A stretch of DNA of 40,236 bases, from positions 1 to 40,236 of the forward strand of contig CAZKDJ010000010.1 of the NCBI GenBank assembly GCA_964551295.1. The letters are read 5' to 3'. The translations under genes and the position numbers were made by a program. The stretch's first letter is position 1. Every line of letters begins with the position of its first letter. Under the pieces are notes generated by a model. It saw only the letters and a list, made by a program, of their open reading frames with translations, was not told the DNA's origin and searched no databases. This document shows, one piece after another, positions 18,044 through 26,779 of this stretch. The stretch is from JAFGED01 sp964551295 (GTDB lineage Bacteria > Chloroflexota > Anaerolineae > B4-G1).

Positions 18044-21000
18044 TCACTGAGACGTCGCTCCATTTTGCACAAAGGGCAAAAAGACGTATGTCTTTACCGT
18101 GATCGCGTGCGTCGCGCTCACGATGGTCGTGGCGTCCTGCACAGTCAGCACCACGTCGAACGTGCCCAGATCGGTAAAGGTATGTGTAATCGTGAGCGGT
18201 GCCGGGGTCTCGACCTGACCATCGCCAAAGTCCCAGGTAACAGTGTAAGGCTCAGACAGCCCAACCACCATGCCCATCATCACCACGGTCAGAGGGGCAG
18301 CGCCGGAGGTCGGCGTAGTGCTGAAGACAACAGAAGGTTCTACTGAGTCATCCAGCAGCCAATTGAGAACACGATACATCACCGTCGCGCGATCCTGGGC
18401 GCTGTTGATGGCCTCGAAACCAAAGCCGAAGTAGACGACCCGGTAGGTGCCCGTGTCCACCCGGAGCGCCCCGTAGCCAGCGCCTAGCGCGTCGTACCTA
18501 AAGACCGTTGCGGTAGTCGAGATTGGCGCGATCTGTTCAGGCGAGTACTGGTTGTCCGCCCCATCACCGCCCGAAATGCCGATCTGCAGAGCATCCCCGA
18601 TGGGATCACCTGGCATGCCATCCAAATCGAAAAAGCGGACAGTGTCCATCTCGTAGCTGGCATGCAGGTAGCCCGTATAGAAAACGGTACTACCACAGTG
18701 TACGCCCACGTTTTGCCCGGTGATGAAAAGTCTGCCACCAGCATCGAGATAGGCACTCAGAGCGGTCTGGACAGAGATGCCGTCGAGGGTACCCCAGGTC
18801 GGCAATGCCCAGATGACGGCCCCGTCGGTGTACGCTTGCAGCGTGTCCGAGACAACCGCCCCATACAGATAGGTGTCCCAGACGTCGTAAGAGACGCCAA
18901 TGACGTCTAGCGCATCCTCATAGTAAGCAAGCAAGCTCCCCTCGGACTCAATCTCGCTATCCAGGACCAACAGGATATCGGCCGTCTTGGAAAAAGGCGC
19001 GGTGGTGAATCGGGCCGCGTTGTCGTAGTCACTCACGTTATCCAGCTCATCCTCGGCGACGAAATCGACCTTGTACGTCCGGGGGATGCCATCGGTGACC
19101 CACACACCGCGAAAAGTCCCGCCGCCACCCCCACCTCCGCCTCCCTCAACGCCGTATCCTGGAACTTGGGAGAGAGGGACCGTCGCACGCACCGTCTCAT
19201 CGGGACTCTCGATGACGGCCTGCACCGATCGTATCCCGCTGCCCTCCTCCAGGTAGGCCGTGATCGTCACCGGCTGCCCGGCCACGACGTACCTGGGCGA
19301 CACACTGGCATAATGCAAGTACGGCCCGACGTTATCGATGACGGCGATCTCGAAACGATCGCTCCAGTGATTGCCCGATTCGTCATAGATATCGATATCC
19401 AAGACGGCCACGTGGCCGTGCGGGCAACCACTGCTCACCCGAAAGGCCAAGGCATCATCGCCGCTGGTGGCCGTGGCTCCGGCGTCGATGTCGCCAAAGC
19501 TCAGCGGCCCCATCAGGCTCAACCACACATACGCGTCATCGGTCGAAACCGTCGCCGTCACGCCGGTAGCTCCCACAACGCCCACGTTCTCCAGCGTGAT
19601 CGCGCCCTCGATGTATTCCCCGGGGTTGATCACGCCGTTTTCGAACCGATCCTCGGAACTGATGGTAAAATCATCGAACCGAACGTAAGGCACGTCCCTT
19701 GACGTGAAGCTCCCAACGTTATCACGATCACACCCATTGCCTAATACATCCACAGCAGCGACGTCGATCACGTAATCCCGCTTGTCCCCAAGCGTCGTCC
19801 AGACCGCGCTGCCGTACACGCCGTCGCCGGCAGCGCCATCGCCGTGCGCTCCATCATCGTAGAGGGGCAGATTGGCCAGCACGGTCTCGTCAGGAGACTC
19901 GACCTCTGTGGCCACCGAGGCCACGCCATCCTCGTCGGTGACCCGGGCGGTGATGGCCACTGCCTCGCCGGGCACCACGTACCACGGATCCGCCTGCACA
20001 TCCCGCACAAACGGCGGGAGATTGGGAGTCTCCGCATACACCCCGGTAAAGTGCAGGTCGTGCTGAAAGATCGGCCAATCCACGTCCTCATCGTCATATG
20101 CAGCAGCCAGGTCAAAGACAAACACGTGCTCCTCAGCCCCGATCGCCACCTCCACGTCGCCGTCCCGATCCAGGTCGGTCACGACAGGCGAGGCCAACCG
20201 CTCGTGGTAAGCGCCCGAGCCATCGAAGGCGGGCACAAAGCGCGGCCAACCCGAGATCTCACCGCCATCACCTCCCCAAGCATAGATGTGAGCATCCCCG
20301 TCCCCCGCGCCGACGACCACATCAATCTGCCCGTCGCCGGTGATATCCCCTAGGACCGGCGACGAGTTGGTGTGCCCCCCGTCCACAGGCACCGGCCAGC
20401 CGAAGACAGGCGTTCCATCATCGTGCCAGGCGTAGACCTGATCGGAGCCGACGACGATCTCCAGGTCGCCATCGCCATCCAGGTCGCCCAGCGCAGGCGA
20501 TGACTGGACCTCACCGCCGATCGACTGCGGCCAGACCGAGACCGGGGTACCATCGTGATGCCAGGCATAGACCGCCTCGCCCGCCGCCAGCACGATCTCC
20601 ATATCTCCATTGTCGTCGATGTCGCCCACGGCCGGGGACCCAACCACGTCTGCCGCGATGGCCGCCACCGTGATGGGCCAGCCGGCCAACGCCGTGCCAT
20701 CGTGATGCCAGGCATAAACCGCCCCTTGGCGAGCAACCACAACCTCCAGATCGCCGTCGCCATCCAGATCACCCAGCGCCGGGGAGACGTAGATATCCCC
20801 CCCGGCTTCCTTGGGCCAGCCGGGTACGGGGGAGCCATCATAATGCCAGGCATATACGTAGCCGTCGAGAGCGGCGACCACGACCTCCAGGACGCCATCC
20901 CGATCCAGATCGGCCACCGAGGGCGCGCCGAACACCTCCCCTCCCACCAACCGGGGCCAGCCCGACACCTCCTGACCATCGTGATGCCAGGCATAGACCT

Positions 21001-23683
21001 TCTGTCCGTACGCGCCCACCAACACCTCCAGGTCACCATCGCGGTCCAGGTCGGCCAGCGTAGGGGCAGATACCCAGCTACCGGACGCGTAGCGCGACCA
21101 GCCCGACATGGTCTGGCCATCGTGATGCCAGGCGTAGACATAGCTCCCGCTGTAGCCGTACTTGCTCATCGTCGCCACCAACTCCATGTCACCATTGCCA
21201 TCGAGATCGCCCACGGCCACGGTGGGCGCCACCAGGCGATAGGACACCGTCTTAGGCCACCCCGCCTGCCAGGCCGGGTCGATGTACACCGTCACCTGCT
21301 CGGAACCACCGTGCACCGTGCCGTGACGGGTCAAGCGGATCGTGTAATCATCCGCGTCGACAATGGATGCCATGTCCCACACCGCCAGTACACTGCCGGT
21401 TACGGGAGAGGTCGAGGTCATGATCACCGTCCAACTGCTGGGACTGGTTCCCCGCCCATAGGCTACCTCGTAATCCAGGAAATCGGTGCCCAGGGCGCTC
21501 CCGGCAATGGCCAGGGGCTCATGCTTATTGACCAGTGCCCCTTCTTCCGGACTGGTGAGGGTGAGATTGTCCACAGTAAGAATGTGCTTGTGCGAGCTGG
21601 TGTGGCCCACGCCACCCGCGACCCGCAGGCGCAGTGTATACGTGCCATCGGAGAGCAGCGTCGTGTCCCACACCCCCAGCACGCCGTCCGTCACCGGCAC
21701 CGTCCCCGTGACGCCGATCTGCGTCCACACACTGGGATTGCTGCCAGAGCCATACTCCAGGACGTAGTGATCAAAGGTTGCCCCAGGCGCATCTCCGGCC
21801 CGGGCAGTGCCGGCGACGTCGACGCTGTGCTCGATCGTCTTGCCGCCCAAGGGCGACGAGATGTTGGCCATCGGCTCGATCAGCTCGGTCTCCACCGCGG
21901 TCTCGGGATCGCCCAACAGCGTCAGGGTCAACAGGCTCCAACGGTGGCCGGGATAGTAGTCCTCCTTGGCCAACTGGAGGGCCTTGCCGATGTTGTGATA
22001 CCCGGTGTTGACCACGTAATCGAAGAACAACCGGTCGAGCTGGTTGCCCGGACCGTGGGTAGAGCCCGGCGAGTACCACCCGTAACGCACGTTGCCGATG
22101 TAGGCAAACGCACCGTGCTCCGTGAACACGTAATATTCGGCGACCGCCTCATCGCCACTGCCGTCAAACTGGGCCGTGTTGCACCCCAGATTGTAGAATA
22201 GGAATGGCTCGTCGTTCGTCAGCCCACTTATCTGGGGACGGTTCAGAGGGCAGCAGGACCAACTCCCGTGGCCATCAAAGTTGACCAGGTGCACACCCGC
22301 GTTCATCTCGTCGATGACCTTGCTGGTGCTGTACGTGCCATCCCGGTCGTACAGCGTCGTCACGTTGTACTGCGGCACCAGGTTGGAGACCAGGTCCTTG
22401 CTGTTGCCGCCCCACGTAGAGTCGTCCAGCTTACGGCCCAGCCACAGCGCCCGGTCGAGATAATCGGCGGTGGGGTCCTGCTCGTAGCGCAGCGTCTTTT
22501 CGATCGCGTACGCCGCCTCACCGGCCGTTTCCACCGGCATGCGGCCCACGTACACCTCGGCAAAAAAGTCGACCTCCTCGCCGGCAGTCCCATCCCCATT
22601 CGGCTCGCCATAGTTGCCATCGCCATCGGTATCCCAATCCCCATCCAGCCCGGCGTAGTACATGTCGACGGGCATCACCTCCGTGTAACTGCCAGAGTGT
22701 ACCTCGACCAACCGAATGGGAATGACCTCAGTATCACCCCCCAATACGACATATTGCAGGGGATTCGCGGTCGAGGACCATGTGGTATACGCATCGATGA
22801 TAAAATTGCGCACCTTTTCCGCATCGTCATCGCCGGCATATTCGGCATAGATATCGTCCGTCGCATAGACACGCGCAGCCAGCCCTTTGGACACCTTCCA
22901 ATCGACCAGGGATTGGAACGTGCTGCTCAAGGCCTGGCTGGTGATCACGATATAGTCGCAGGGATCGCTCGGAGATACAAGTGAGGACGATGCGGTGGGC
23001 TGTTGATCGGGGACGGCAGCGGAATAGGAATCGAGTTCCTGCACGTTATCGACCAGAACCCGCACGCGAGCCTCTCCGATGGGAGCGACCACAGCCGCCA
23101 GCACTCCCTTGTCCAAACCTACCCCGGTCTCGACGTTGACGGTGAGCAACGGATAATAGGTCAGCTCACCCGTCTGGGGTGCATACTGCACGGGGTACAG
23201 TTTCAGCAGCAGGATGGCGTACCCGGCCAGCTTTTGCACGGACAAACGCGTGTAGAACGTGCCCGGGAACACCCCGGCGGCCCCATAGATCGCCGGGTCC
23301 GGGGGCGTCGCTTCTCCCGGCGCAGCGGATGCGGGCACCCACTCCTGGCCCGGTTCGATGTGATACGAACCCGCCAACGCCACGCCTTCACCGGCGACCA
23401 CCTCCACGTCCGCGACCTGTACGCCATACGGCAGCAGGATGCGGGCCATCCGGAAGGGCAGCACCGGCTCGCCGGGGTCGCCATAACTCGGCAGATCGGG
23501 CATCGTCACTCGGTCGTAGGCAGCCACGCGCTCCACAATAGGGGGCTGGAACGTGTATGGCACGGAAATGACGTCCGCGGCCAGACTCGCCTTTGTAGAC
23601 CCCTCCTGAGCAGAGCTCGGCGTCCCACCGCTGCCCATCAACAAGGCAAAAATAAGACCCAGAGAAAGCATCTTCGTTTTCAC
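18044..23683 (-). CDS. Giant secreted gingipain-like (C25) cysteine peptidase with FG-GAP propeller and PKD domain
   Basis: The 1879-residue exported peptidase begins with a Sec signal peptide (MKTKMLSLGLIFALLMG). The C25 catalytic domain (about 230-620) contains the His of VNFDGHGS (H472) and the Cys of YNLGCNTAQFD (C501), the expected His-Cys dyad. After two immunoglobulin-like repeats come eight FG-GAP repeats with DxDxDG calcium motifs (about 806-1190), then more Ig/CARDB-like domains with a nine-glycine linker. A DUF4350/glutamine-amidotransferase-like domain (about ILLVLDSEIESEG to RVLNWLLDD) and a PKD domain (VTWDFGDGQ) follow. It ends with the variant FLPFVQN (18062-18082) plus five residues. 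The GTG start at 23683 has a perfect AGGAGG six bases upstream and gives a clean signal peptide. It may degrade cell-wall protein or process other cluster products. Confidence 0.88.
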   Translation of the reverse strand: MKTKMLSLGLIFALLMGSGGTPSSAQEGSTKASLAADVISVPYTFQPPIVERVAAYDRVTMPDLPSYGDPGEPVLPFRMARILLPYGVQVADVEVVAGEGVALAGSYHIEPGQEWVPASAAPGEATPPDPAIYGAAGVFPGTFYTRLSVQKLAGYAILLLKLYPVQYAPQTGELTYYPLLTVNVETGVGLDKGVLAAVVAPIGEARVRVLVDNVQELDSYSAAVPDQQPTASSSLVSPSDPCDYIVITSQALSSTFQSLVDWKVSKGLAARVYATDDIYAEYAGDDDAEKVRNFIIDAYTTWSSTANPLQYVVLGGDTEVIPIRLVEVHSGSYTEVMPVDMYYAGLDGDWDTDGDGNYGEPNGDGTAGEEVDFFAEVYVGRMPVETAGEAAYAIEKTLRYEQDPTADYLDRALWLGRKLDDSTWGGNSKDLVSNLVPQYNVTTLYDRDGTYSTSKVIDEMNAGVHLVNFDGHGSWSCCPLNRPQISGLTNDEPFLFYNLGCNTAQFDGSGDEAVAEYYVFTEHGAFAYIGNVRYGWYSPGSTHGPGNQLDRLFFDYVVNTGYHNIGKALQLAKEDYYPGHRWSLLTLTLLGDPETAVETELIEPMANISSPLGGKTIEHSVDVAGTARAGDAPGATFDHYVLEYGSGSNPSVWTQIGVTGTVPVTDGVLGVWDTTLLSDGTYTLRLRVAGGVGHTSSHKHILTVDNLTLTSPEEGALVNKHEPLAIAGSALGTDFLDYEVAYGRGTSPSSWTVIMTSTSPVTGSVLAVWDMASIVDADDYTIRLTRHGTVHGGSEQVTVYIDPAWQAGWPKTVSYRLVAPTVAVGDLDGNGDMELVATMSKYGYSGSYVYAWHHDGQTMSGWSRYASGSWVSAPTLADLDRDGDLEVLVGAYGQKVYAWHHDGQEVSGWPRLVGGEVFGAPSVADLDRDGVLEVVVAALDGYVYAWHYDGSPVPGWPKEAGGDIYVSPALGDLDGDGDLEVVVARQGAVYAWHHDGTALAGWPITVAAIAADVVGSPAVGDIDDNGDMEIVLAAGEAVYAWHHDGTPVSVWPQSIGGEVQSSPALGDLDGDGDLEIVVGSDQVYAWHDDGTPVFGWPVPVDGGHTNSSPVLGDITGDGQIDVVVGAGDGDAHIYAWGGDGGEISGWPRFVPAFDGSGAYHERLASPVVTDLDRDGDVEVAIGAEEHVFVFDLAAAYDDEDVDWPIFQHDLHFTGVYAETPNLPPFVRDVQADPWYVVPGEAVAITARVTDEDGVASVATEVESPDETVLANLPLYDDGAHGDGAAGDGVYGSAVWTTLGDKRDYVIDVAAVDVLGNGCDRDNVGSFTSRDVPYVRFDDFTISSEDRFENGVINPGEYIEGAITLENVGVVGATGVTATVSTDDAYVWLSLMGPLSFGDIDAGATATSGDDALAFRVSSGCPHGHVAVLDIDIYDESGNHWSDRFEIAVIDNVGPYLHYASVSPRYVVAGQPVTITAYLEEGSGIRSVQAVIESPDETVRATVPLSQVPGYGVEGGGGGGGGGTFRGVWVTDGIPRTYKVDFVAEDELDNVSDYDNAARFTTAPFSKTADILLVLDSEIESEGSLLAYYEDALDVIGVSYDVWDTYLYGAVVSDTLQAYTDGAVIWALPTWGTLDGISVQTALSAYLDAGGRLFITGQNVGVHCGSTVFYTGYLHASYEMDTVRFFDLDGMPGDPIGDALQIGISGGDGADNQYSPEQIAPISTTATVFRYDALGAGYGALRVDTGTYRVVYFGFGFEAINSAQDRATVMYRVLNWLLDDSVEPSVVFSTTPTSGAAPLTVVMMGMVVGLSEPYTVTWDFGDGQVETPAPLTITHTFTDLGTFDVVLTVQDATTIVSATHAITVKTYVFLPFVQNGATSQ
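19118..19144 (-). repeat. Nine-glycine codon tract in the C25 peptidase
   Basis: Nine consecutive glycine codons, using a mixture of GGx codons, interrupt an immunoglobulin-like domain between VEG and TFRG. The mixed codons argue against simple slippage, so the tract is probably a maintained flexible loop. Confidence 0.7.
20107..21265 (-). repeat. Tandem FG-GAP repeats encoding a beta-propeller
   Basis: About eight protein-coding units of roughly 130-160 bases each encode variations on LGDLDGDGDLEVVV...VYAWHHDGTP..GWP. The nucleotide core for AWHHDG recurs near 20424, 20557, 20703, 20842, 20982 and 21124. The calcium-binding DxDxDG motif is kept in most units. The region belongs to the C25 peptidase gene and is not an independent element. 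Confidence 0.85.
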
Positions 23684-23918
23684 AGTCACCCTCCTGATAA
23701 ATTTGATGCGAGTCATCTCCATCTCCACATTCCTGAACAGACCCCAAAGGTCTTTCGCCGCCCAAGCTATCCACTAACATCGATACAGATTATCGCACGT
23801 CGTTGATACGTGCTTGTGACAGGGATGCTACGGACTCGTCATAGTGTGTGTCTAATCTGTAACGCGATTATGCTTGTGAGCGCTCGCTATGGAAAACGCG
23901 GCTACAGCCTCGTCAAAA
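23684..23918 (-). promoter_or_regulatory. Largest gap in the secretome array; possible internal promoter
   Basis: These 235 bases form the longest non-coding stretch within the minus-strand array, so this is the best place for a second promoter. GCACGT (23795-23800) and ACGTGC (23808-23813) form a perfect inverted repeat with a 7-base spacer, next to a GATAAT that could serve as a -10 element on the minus strand. A palindrome, GAGCGCTC, lies at 23878-23885. A leader hairpin, AGACC-CCAAA-GGTCT, lies at 23739-23753. No convincing -35 was found. Confidence 0.4.
23690..23695 (-). promoter_or_regulatory. Ribosome binding site deciding the C25 peptidase start
   Basis: AGGAGG on the minus strand lies exactly six bases before the GTG at 23683. 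Upstream in-frame ATGs at 23716 and 23722 have weaker sites and would put an extra basic extension before the signal peptide. Confidence 0.65.
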
Positions 23919-26750
23919 TTACGGCTGCGTCTGCCCCGAATCCGGGTCGACCATCAGCGACGACACATCCACGGCCTCGAAATCATGACCGTGTACCTGC
24001 CCCAACTCGCGCAGCACGTCGTTATCCCAGCGCTCGTCGGGCACGCCGGAGATGAACCAACTACTGCCGTTATCGGCCAGGATGATGCCATAGGTCTTCA
24101 TCGCCTGCAGGATCACCTGCATATCGGGCGAGAAGCCCGAGATATCGAAATCGGATTTTAGCCGAAATCGTTGCCCCATGGGCGGATAACTCGAGCAGGG
24201 CAGACTGGAGGCCTCATGCCGGGCTGGCCAGACGTATCCATCAAAGGTACTGTTGGCCGTAAACCGGATGGCGTGGCGGATCTCTCCAGAAGCCACCTCA
24301 TCGTAGCGCATCAGGCCGGGCAGGATGGGCAGCCCCGCCGCATCGGCCGAGGTCCAGGTATCGGGACGCAGCGCGTAGGCATTTAGATCAAAGATCGCGC
24401 CTGAACCGGCATGCCAGCCGTCCGATTCCAGATGCGCGGCAAACAACTCGTACAGCACGCAGTCATCCCGATCCACGATCAAGATGTGACGGTCGCCGTT
24501 GCCATCGGGATCGCCCTCGATAGGTGGATTAGGCGGGATGGGATACGGGCCAGGATCGCTTTCACCAGCATAGGTAAAGGATACATTCATCCCCGGCTGG
24601 GTGCCGGGTACGGTGGTAAAGGGAATGCCAATGGGAAAGCCGTTCCAGGTGCCGGAGCCAAAGTCGGGATGCAGATCCGTGTTAGCCCCGATGGCGTTGA
24701 TGTAGACCGACGATCTGGCATCCACGGGCAGGTCGTCGATGGGCGTGTTCCAAATATGATCGGCCGGGAAGATGTTGCAGCCCGCGATCTGCGGCGGCGC
24801 GCCGCTCCAGCTTCTCAGCACCAGCGGCAGATAGACGCGCGTCTCGGTCAGCGTGGTGAACTGCCACACCGGGCCGACCGTCTCGCTGATGCCATCGGTG
24901 GCCGTGATCTGCCAGTAGTACAACGTCTCAGGGTCCAGGCTGGGGGCGTACTGCGCCTGGGCCGTCGTCGCGACCGGGGGCGGCGGGCTACCCGTGCCAA
25001 ACGCGACGGTGTAGGTCACCGGGTCGCCGTCGGGATCGCCGCCCTGCCAACTTAGGACCTGGGACGTGGACACCTCGACGGCATTGTGCGCCGGGTCGGG
25101 GGCAGAGGGCATGGCGGGCGCCCCGTTATCCCCGACGCGCAGGTTCACGCCGAGGGTGCGGGTGACCCCGTCCCCCGTGCCGGTGATAGGAATCGTGTAC
25201 GACACGACAGGCGACAATGGCCCGGTGTGCGTATCGGTGATGGTCAGCGTAGCTTGCCCGGGCGGATCGACCAAGCTAGGGCTCACGCTCACCACCAGAT
25301 CGGGGGAGGGACTGACCACAGCCAAGTCGACCGTAGCGGTGAAATCGACCGAGGGCTGCAGGGAAAGCGTGTACGTGGCGACCTGGCGGGGCAGGATGCG
25401 GCGCGAAGCCGGCTCGACCGTCATGCTAAACGAAGCACCCGCGTACTCGTATGCGCCGGCATCGTGTGTTGTCCCCATCGGGCGGGGGTTGCCTTCTAGG
25501 TCATCGGTCACGTCGCCCAGCAGGATGCCACGATCGATGGCCGGGCTACCAGGCTTGAGGTGGTAATCGTCGCCAGGCAGGTCCACGAAAAGCTCGGCAG
25601 GCATGGTGGTAGTGATTGAGTGCAGATCGAACCCGAAATCCTGCCGCCACTCAGCCAAAGTGATGGTGTGTCCATCATCCGTCCCACTGAAACGATCCAT
25701 GACCACGTTGTAATCACTCTGGAACCCCACCTGGGCAGTCGGCGCGACAAAGAGGACGCCACGCCAAGGGTGATAGTTATAAAGAATGTTGTTGAACACC
25801 TGGTTGTGGCTGTTGGGGGTCCCGGAATAGGCCTCTGGAATGTTGATCGCCCAGCGGCCGTCGGCGGCCATCAGGATCGTGTTGTTCAGCACCCGGTTGT
25901 TCTGCGAACCGACCTCGTGGCTCTGGTAGATCGAGATGCCACTGGCATGATTGTCGTAGAGCAGGTTGTTGCGGACGATCGAATCGGAGACGCTGGCCAT
26001 GTTGATGCCGGAACCGCCGCCGGTGCCGTTATCGTAGATGACGTTATCCTCCACCAGCGCGTACGAGATAATGCCATCCCCGCCCATGCTGGGATCGCCG
26101 TTCATGTGGAGGCCGTTGGCGTAATTGTCATGGATGTGGTTGCCACGGATAATGGGATAATCGCTCGAGTTGCTGATATAGATGCCGTGCTCCTCGACCG
26201 CCCCGTAAGATTCGCAGTTCTCGATCGTCGTATAGTCGCTGAAACCGGTAAAGATACCCCGATTGGTATTGTTCGCAAATGTGCAGTTACGTACCGTGAC
26301 GTGATCAGACTCGGCGATGAACACCCCATCGTCACCAGAGTTCTGGATGGTCAGCCCATCCAAGAGGATGTATTCCACCTCTGTGATCACAAAGGCATCA
26401 TTCCACGGATTGCCCGCGCTGCCATTGATGATCACTGTTCCGCCGTCGGCGCGGAACGTGATCGGCTCGGTCTCTGTACCGGTTGTCTCCACAGTGATGC
26501 CGCCGGCGTAGGTGCCCGGGTCGATCAATACCGTGTCGCCAGCCGACACCAGATCGGCCGCATATTGGATAGTCCGGCAGGGCGCAGCGACCGTCCCGCA
26601 CCCCGGCCCATCGGTGCCGGTCGTAGCGACGTAGTAGGTCTCTCCCTGTACAGAACGAGCGCCGACGTCGACGAATTGACTGATCGTCAAGACGAGCAAC
26701 AGGCTAATCGAAAGTAAAAGACGCCATGCTGGAAAATGCCGAGACATCAT
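23919..26750 (-). CDS. Secreted beta-helix/FN3 protein fused to an uncharacterised C-terminal domain
   Basis: The 943-residue exported protein has a signal peptide (MMSRHFPAWRLLLSISLLLVLTI) and a DUF1565-like right-handed beta-helix (about 38-400, ETYYVATTGTDG, VRNCTFANNTNRGIF). Ig-like and FN3-like modules follow, the latter ending in GPVWQFTT. YLPLVLR then appears internally (residues 640-646, bases 24813-24833). A further ~300 residues form a separate domain (GCNIFPADHIWNTP, LHPDFGSGTWNGFPIGIP, ILIVDRDDCVLYELFAA, YVWPARHEASSL, GIILADNGSSWFISG). I recognise that domain as a conserved secreted family of unknown function. The structure suggests a fusion of two exported proteins. AAGGAGG lies five bases before the ATG at 26750. 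It follows the tandem Asp-box genes in the same transcript with a 29-base gap. Confidence 0.85.
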   Translation of the reverse strand: MMSRHFPAWRLLLSISLLLVLTISQFVDVGARSVQGETYYVATTGTDGPGCGTVAAPCRTIQYAADLVSAGDTVLIDPGTYAGGITVETTGTETEPITFRADGGTVIINGSAGNPWNDAFVITEVEYILLDGLTIQNSGDDGVFIAESDHVTVRNCTFANNTNRGIFTGFSDYTTIENCESYGAVEEHGIYISNSSDYPIIRGNHIHDNYANGLHMNGDPSMGGDGIISYALVEDNVIYDNGTGGGSGINMASVSDSIVRNNLLYDNHASGISIYQSHEVGSQNNRVLNNTILMAADGRWAINIPEAYSGTPNSHNQVFNNILYNYHPWRGVLFVAPTAQVGFQSDYNVVMDRFSGTDDGHTITLAEWRQDFGFDLHSITTTMPAELFVDLPGDDYHLKPGSPAIDRGILLGDVTDDLEGNPRPMGTTHDAGAYEYAGASFSMTVEPASRRILPRQVATYTLSLQPSVDFTATVDLAVVSPSPDLVVSVSPSLVDPPGQATLTITDTHTGPLSPVVSYTIPITGTGDGVTRTLGVNLRVGDNGAPAMPSAPDPAHNAVEVSTSQVLSWQGGDPDGDPVTYTVAFGTGSPPPPVATTAQAQYAPSLDPETLYYWQITATDGISETVGPVWQFTTLTETRVYLPLVLRSWSGAPPQIAGCNIFPADHIWNTPIDDLPVDARSSVYINAIGANTDLHPDFGSGTWNGFPIGIPFTTVPGTQPGMNVSFTYAGESDPGPYPIPPNPPIEGDPDGNGDRHILIVDRDDCVLYELFAAHLESDGWHAGSGAIFDLNAYALRPDTWTSADAAGLPILPGLMRYDEVASGEIRHAIRFTANSTFDGYVWPARHEASSLPCSSYPPMGQRFRLKSDFDISGFSPDMQVILQAMKTYGIILADNGSSWFISGVPDERWDNDVLRELGQVHGHDFEAVDVSSLMVDPDSGQTQP

Positions 26751-26779
26751 AATGACCTCCTTCAATCTATATACACGAC

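Noticed and set aside
19118..19144. Poly-glycine tract as a phase-variable slippage site
   Set aside because: Its codons are mixed, so there is no long mononucleotide or simple-sequence run that would slip.
20107..21265. Regularly spaced repeats considered as a CRISPR array
   Set aside because: The units are 130-160 bases, diverged, in frame, and encode propeller repeats inside a large gene; there are no cas genes.
20555..22201. A 548-codon plus-strand open frame antisense to the C25 peptidase gene
   Set aside because: Its apparent repeats are the complement of the FG-GAP repeats on the minus strand; it has no independent support.
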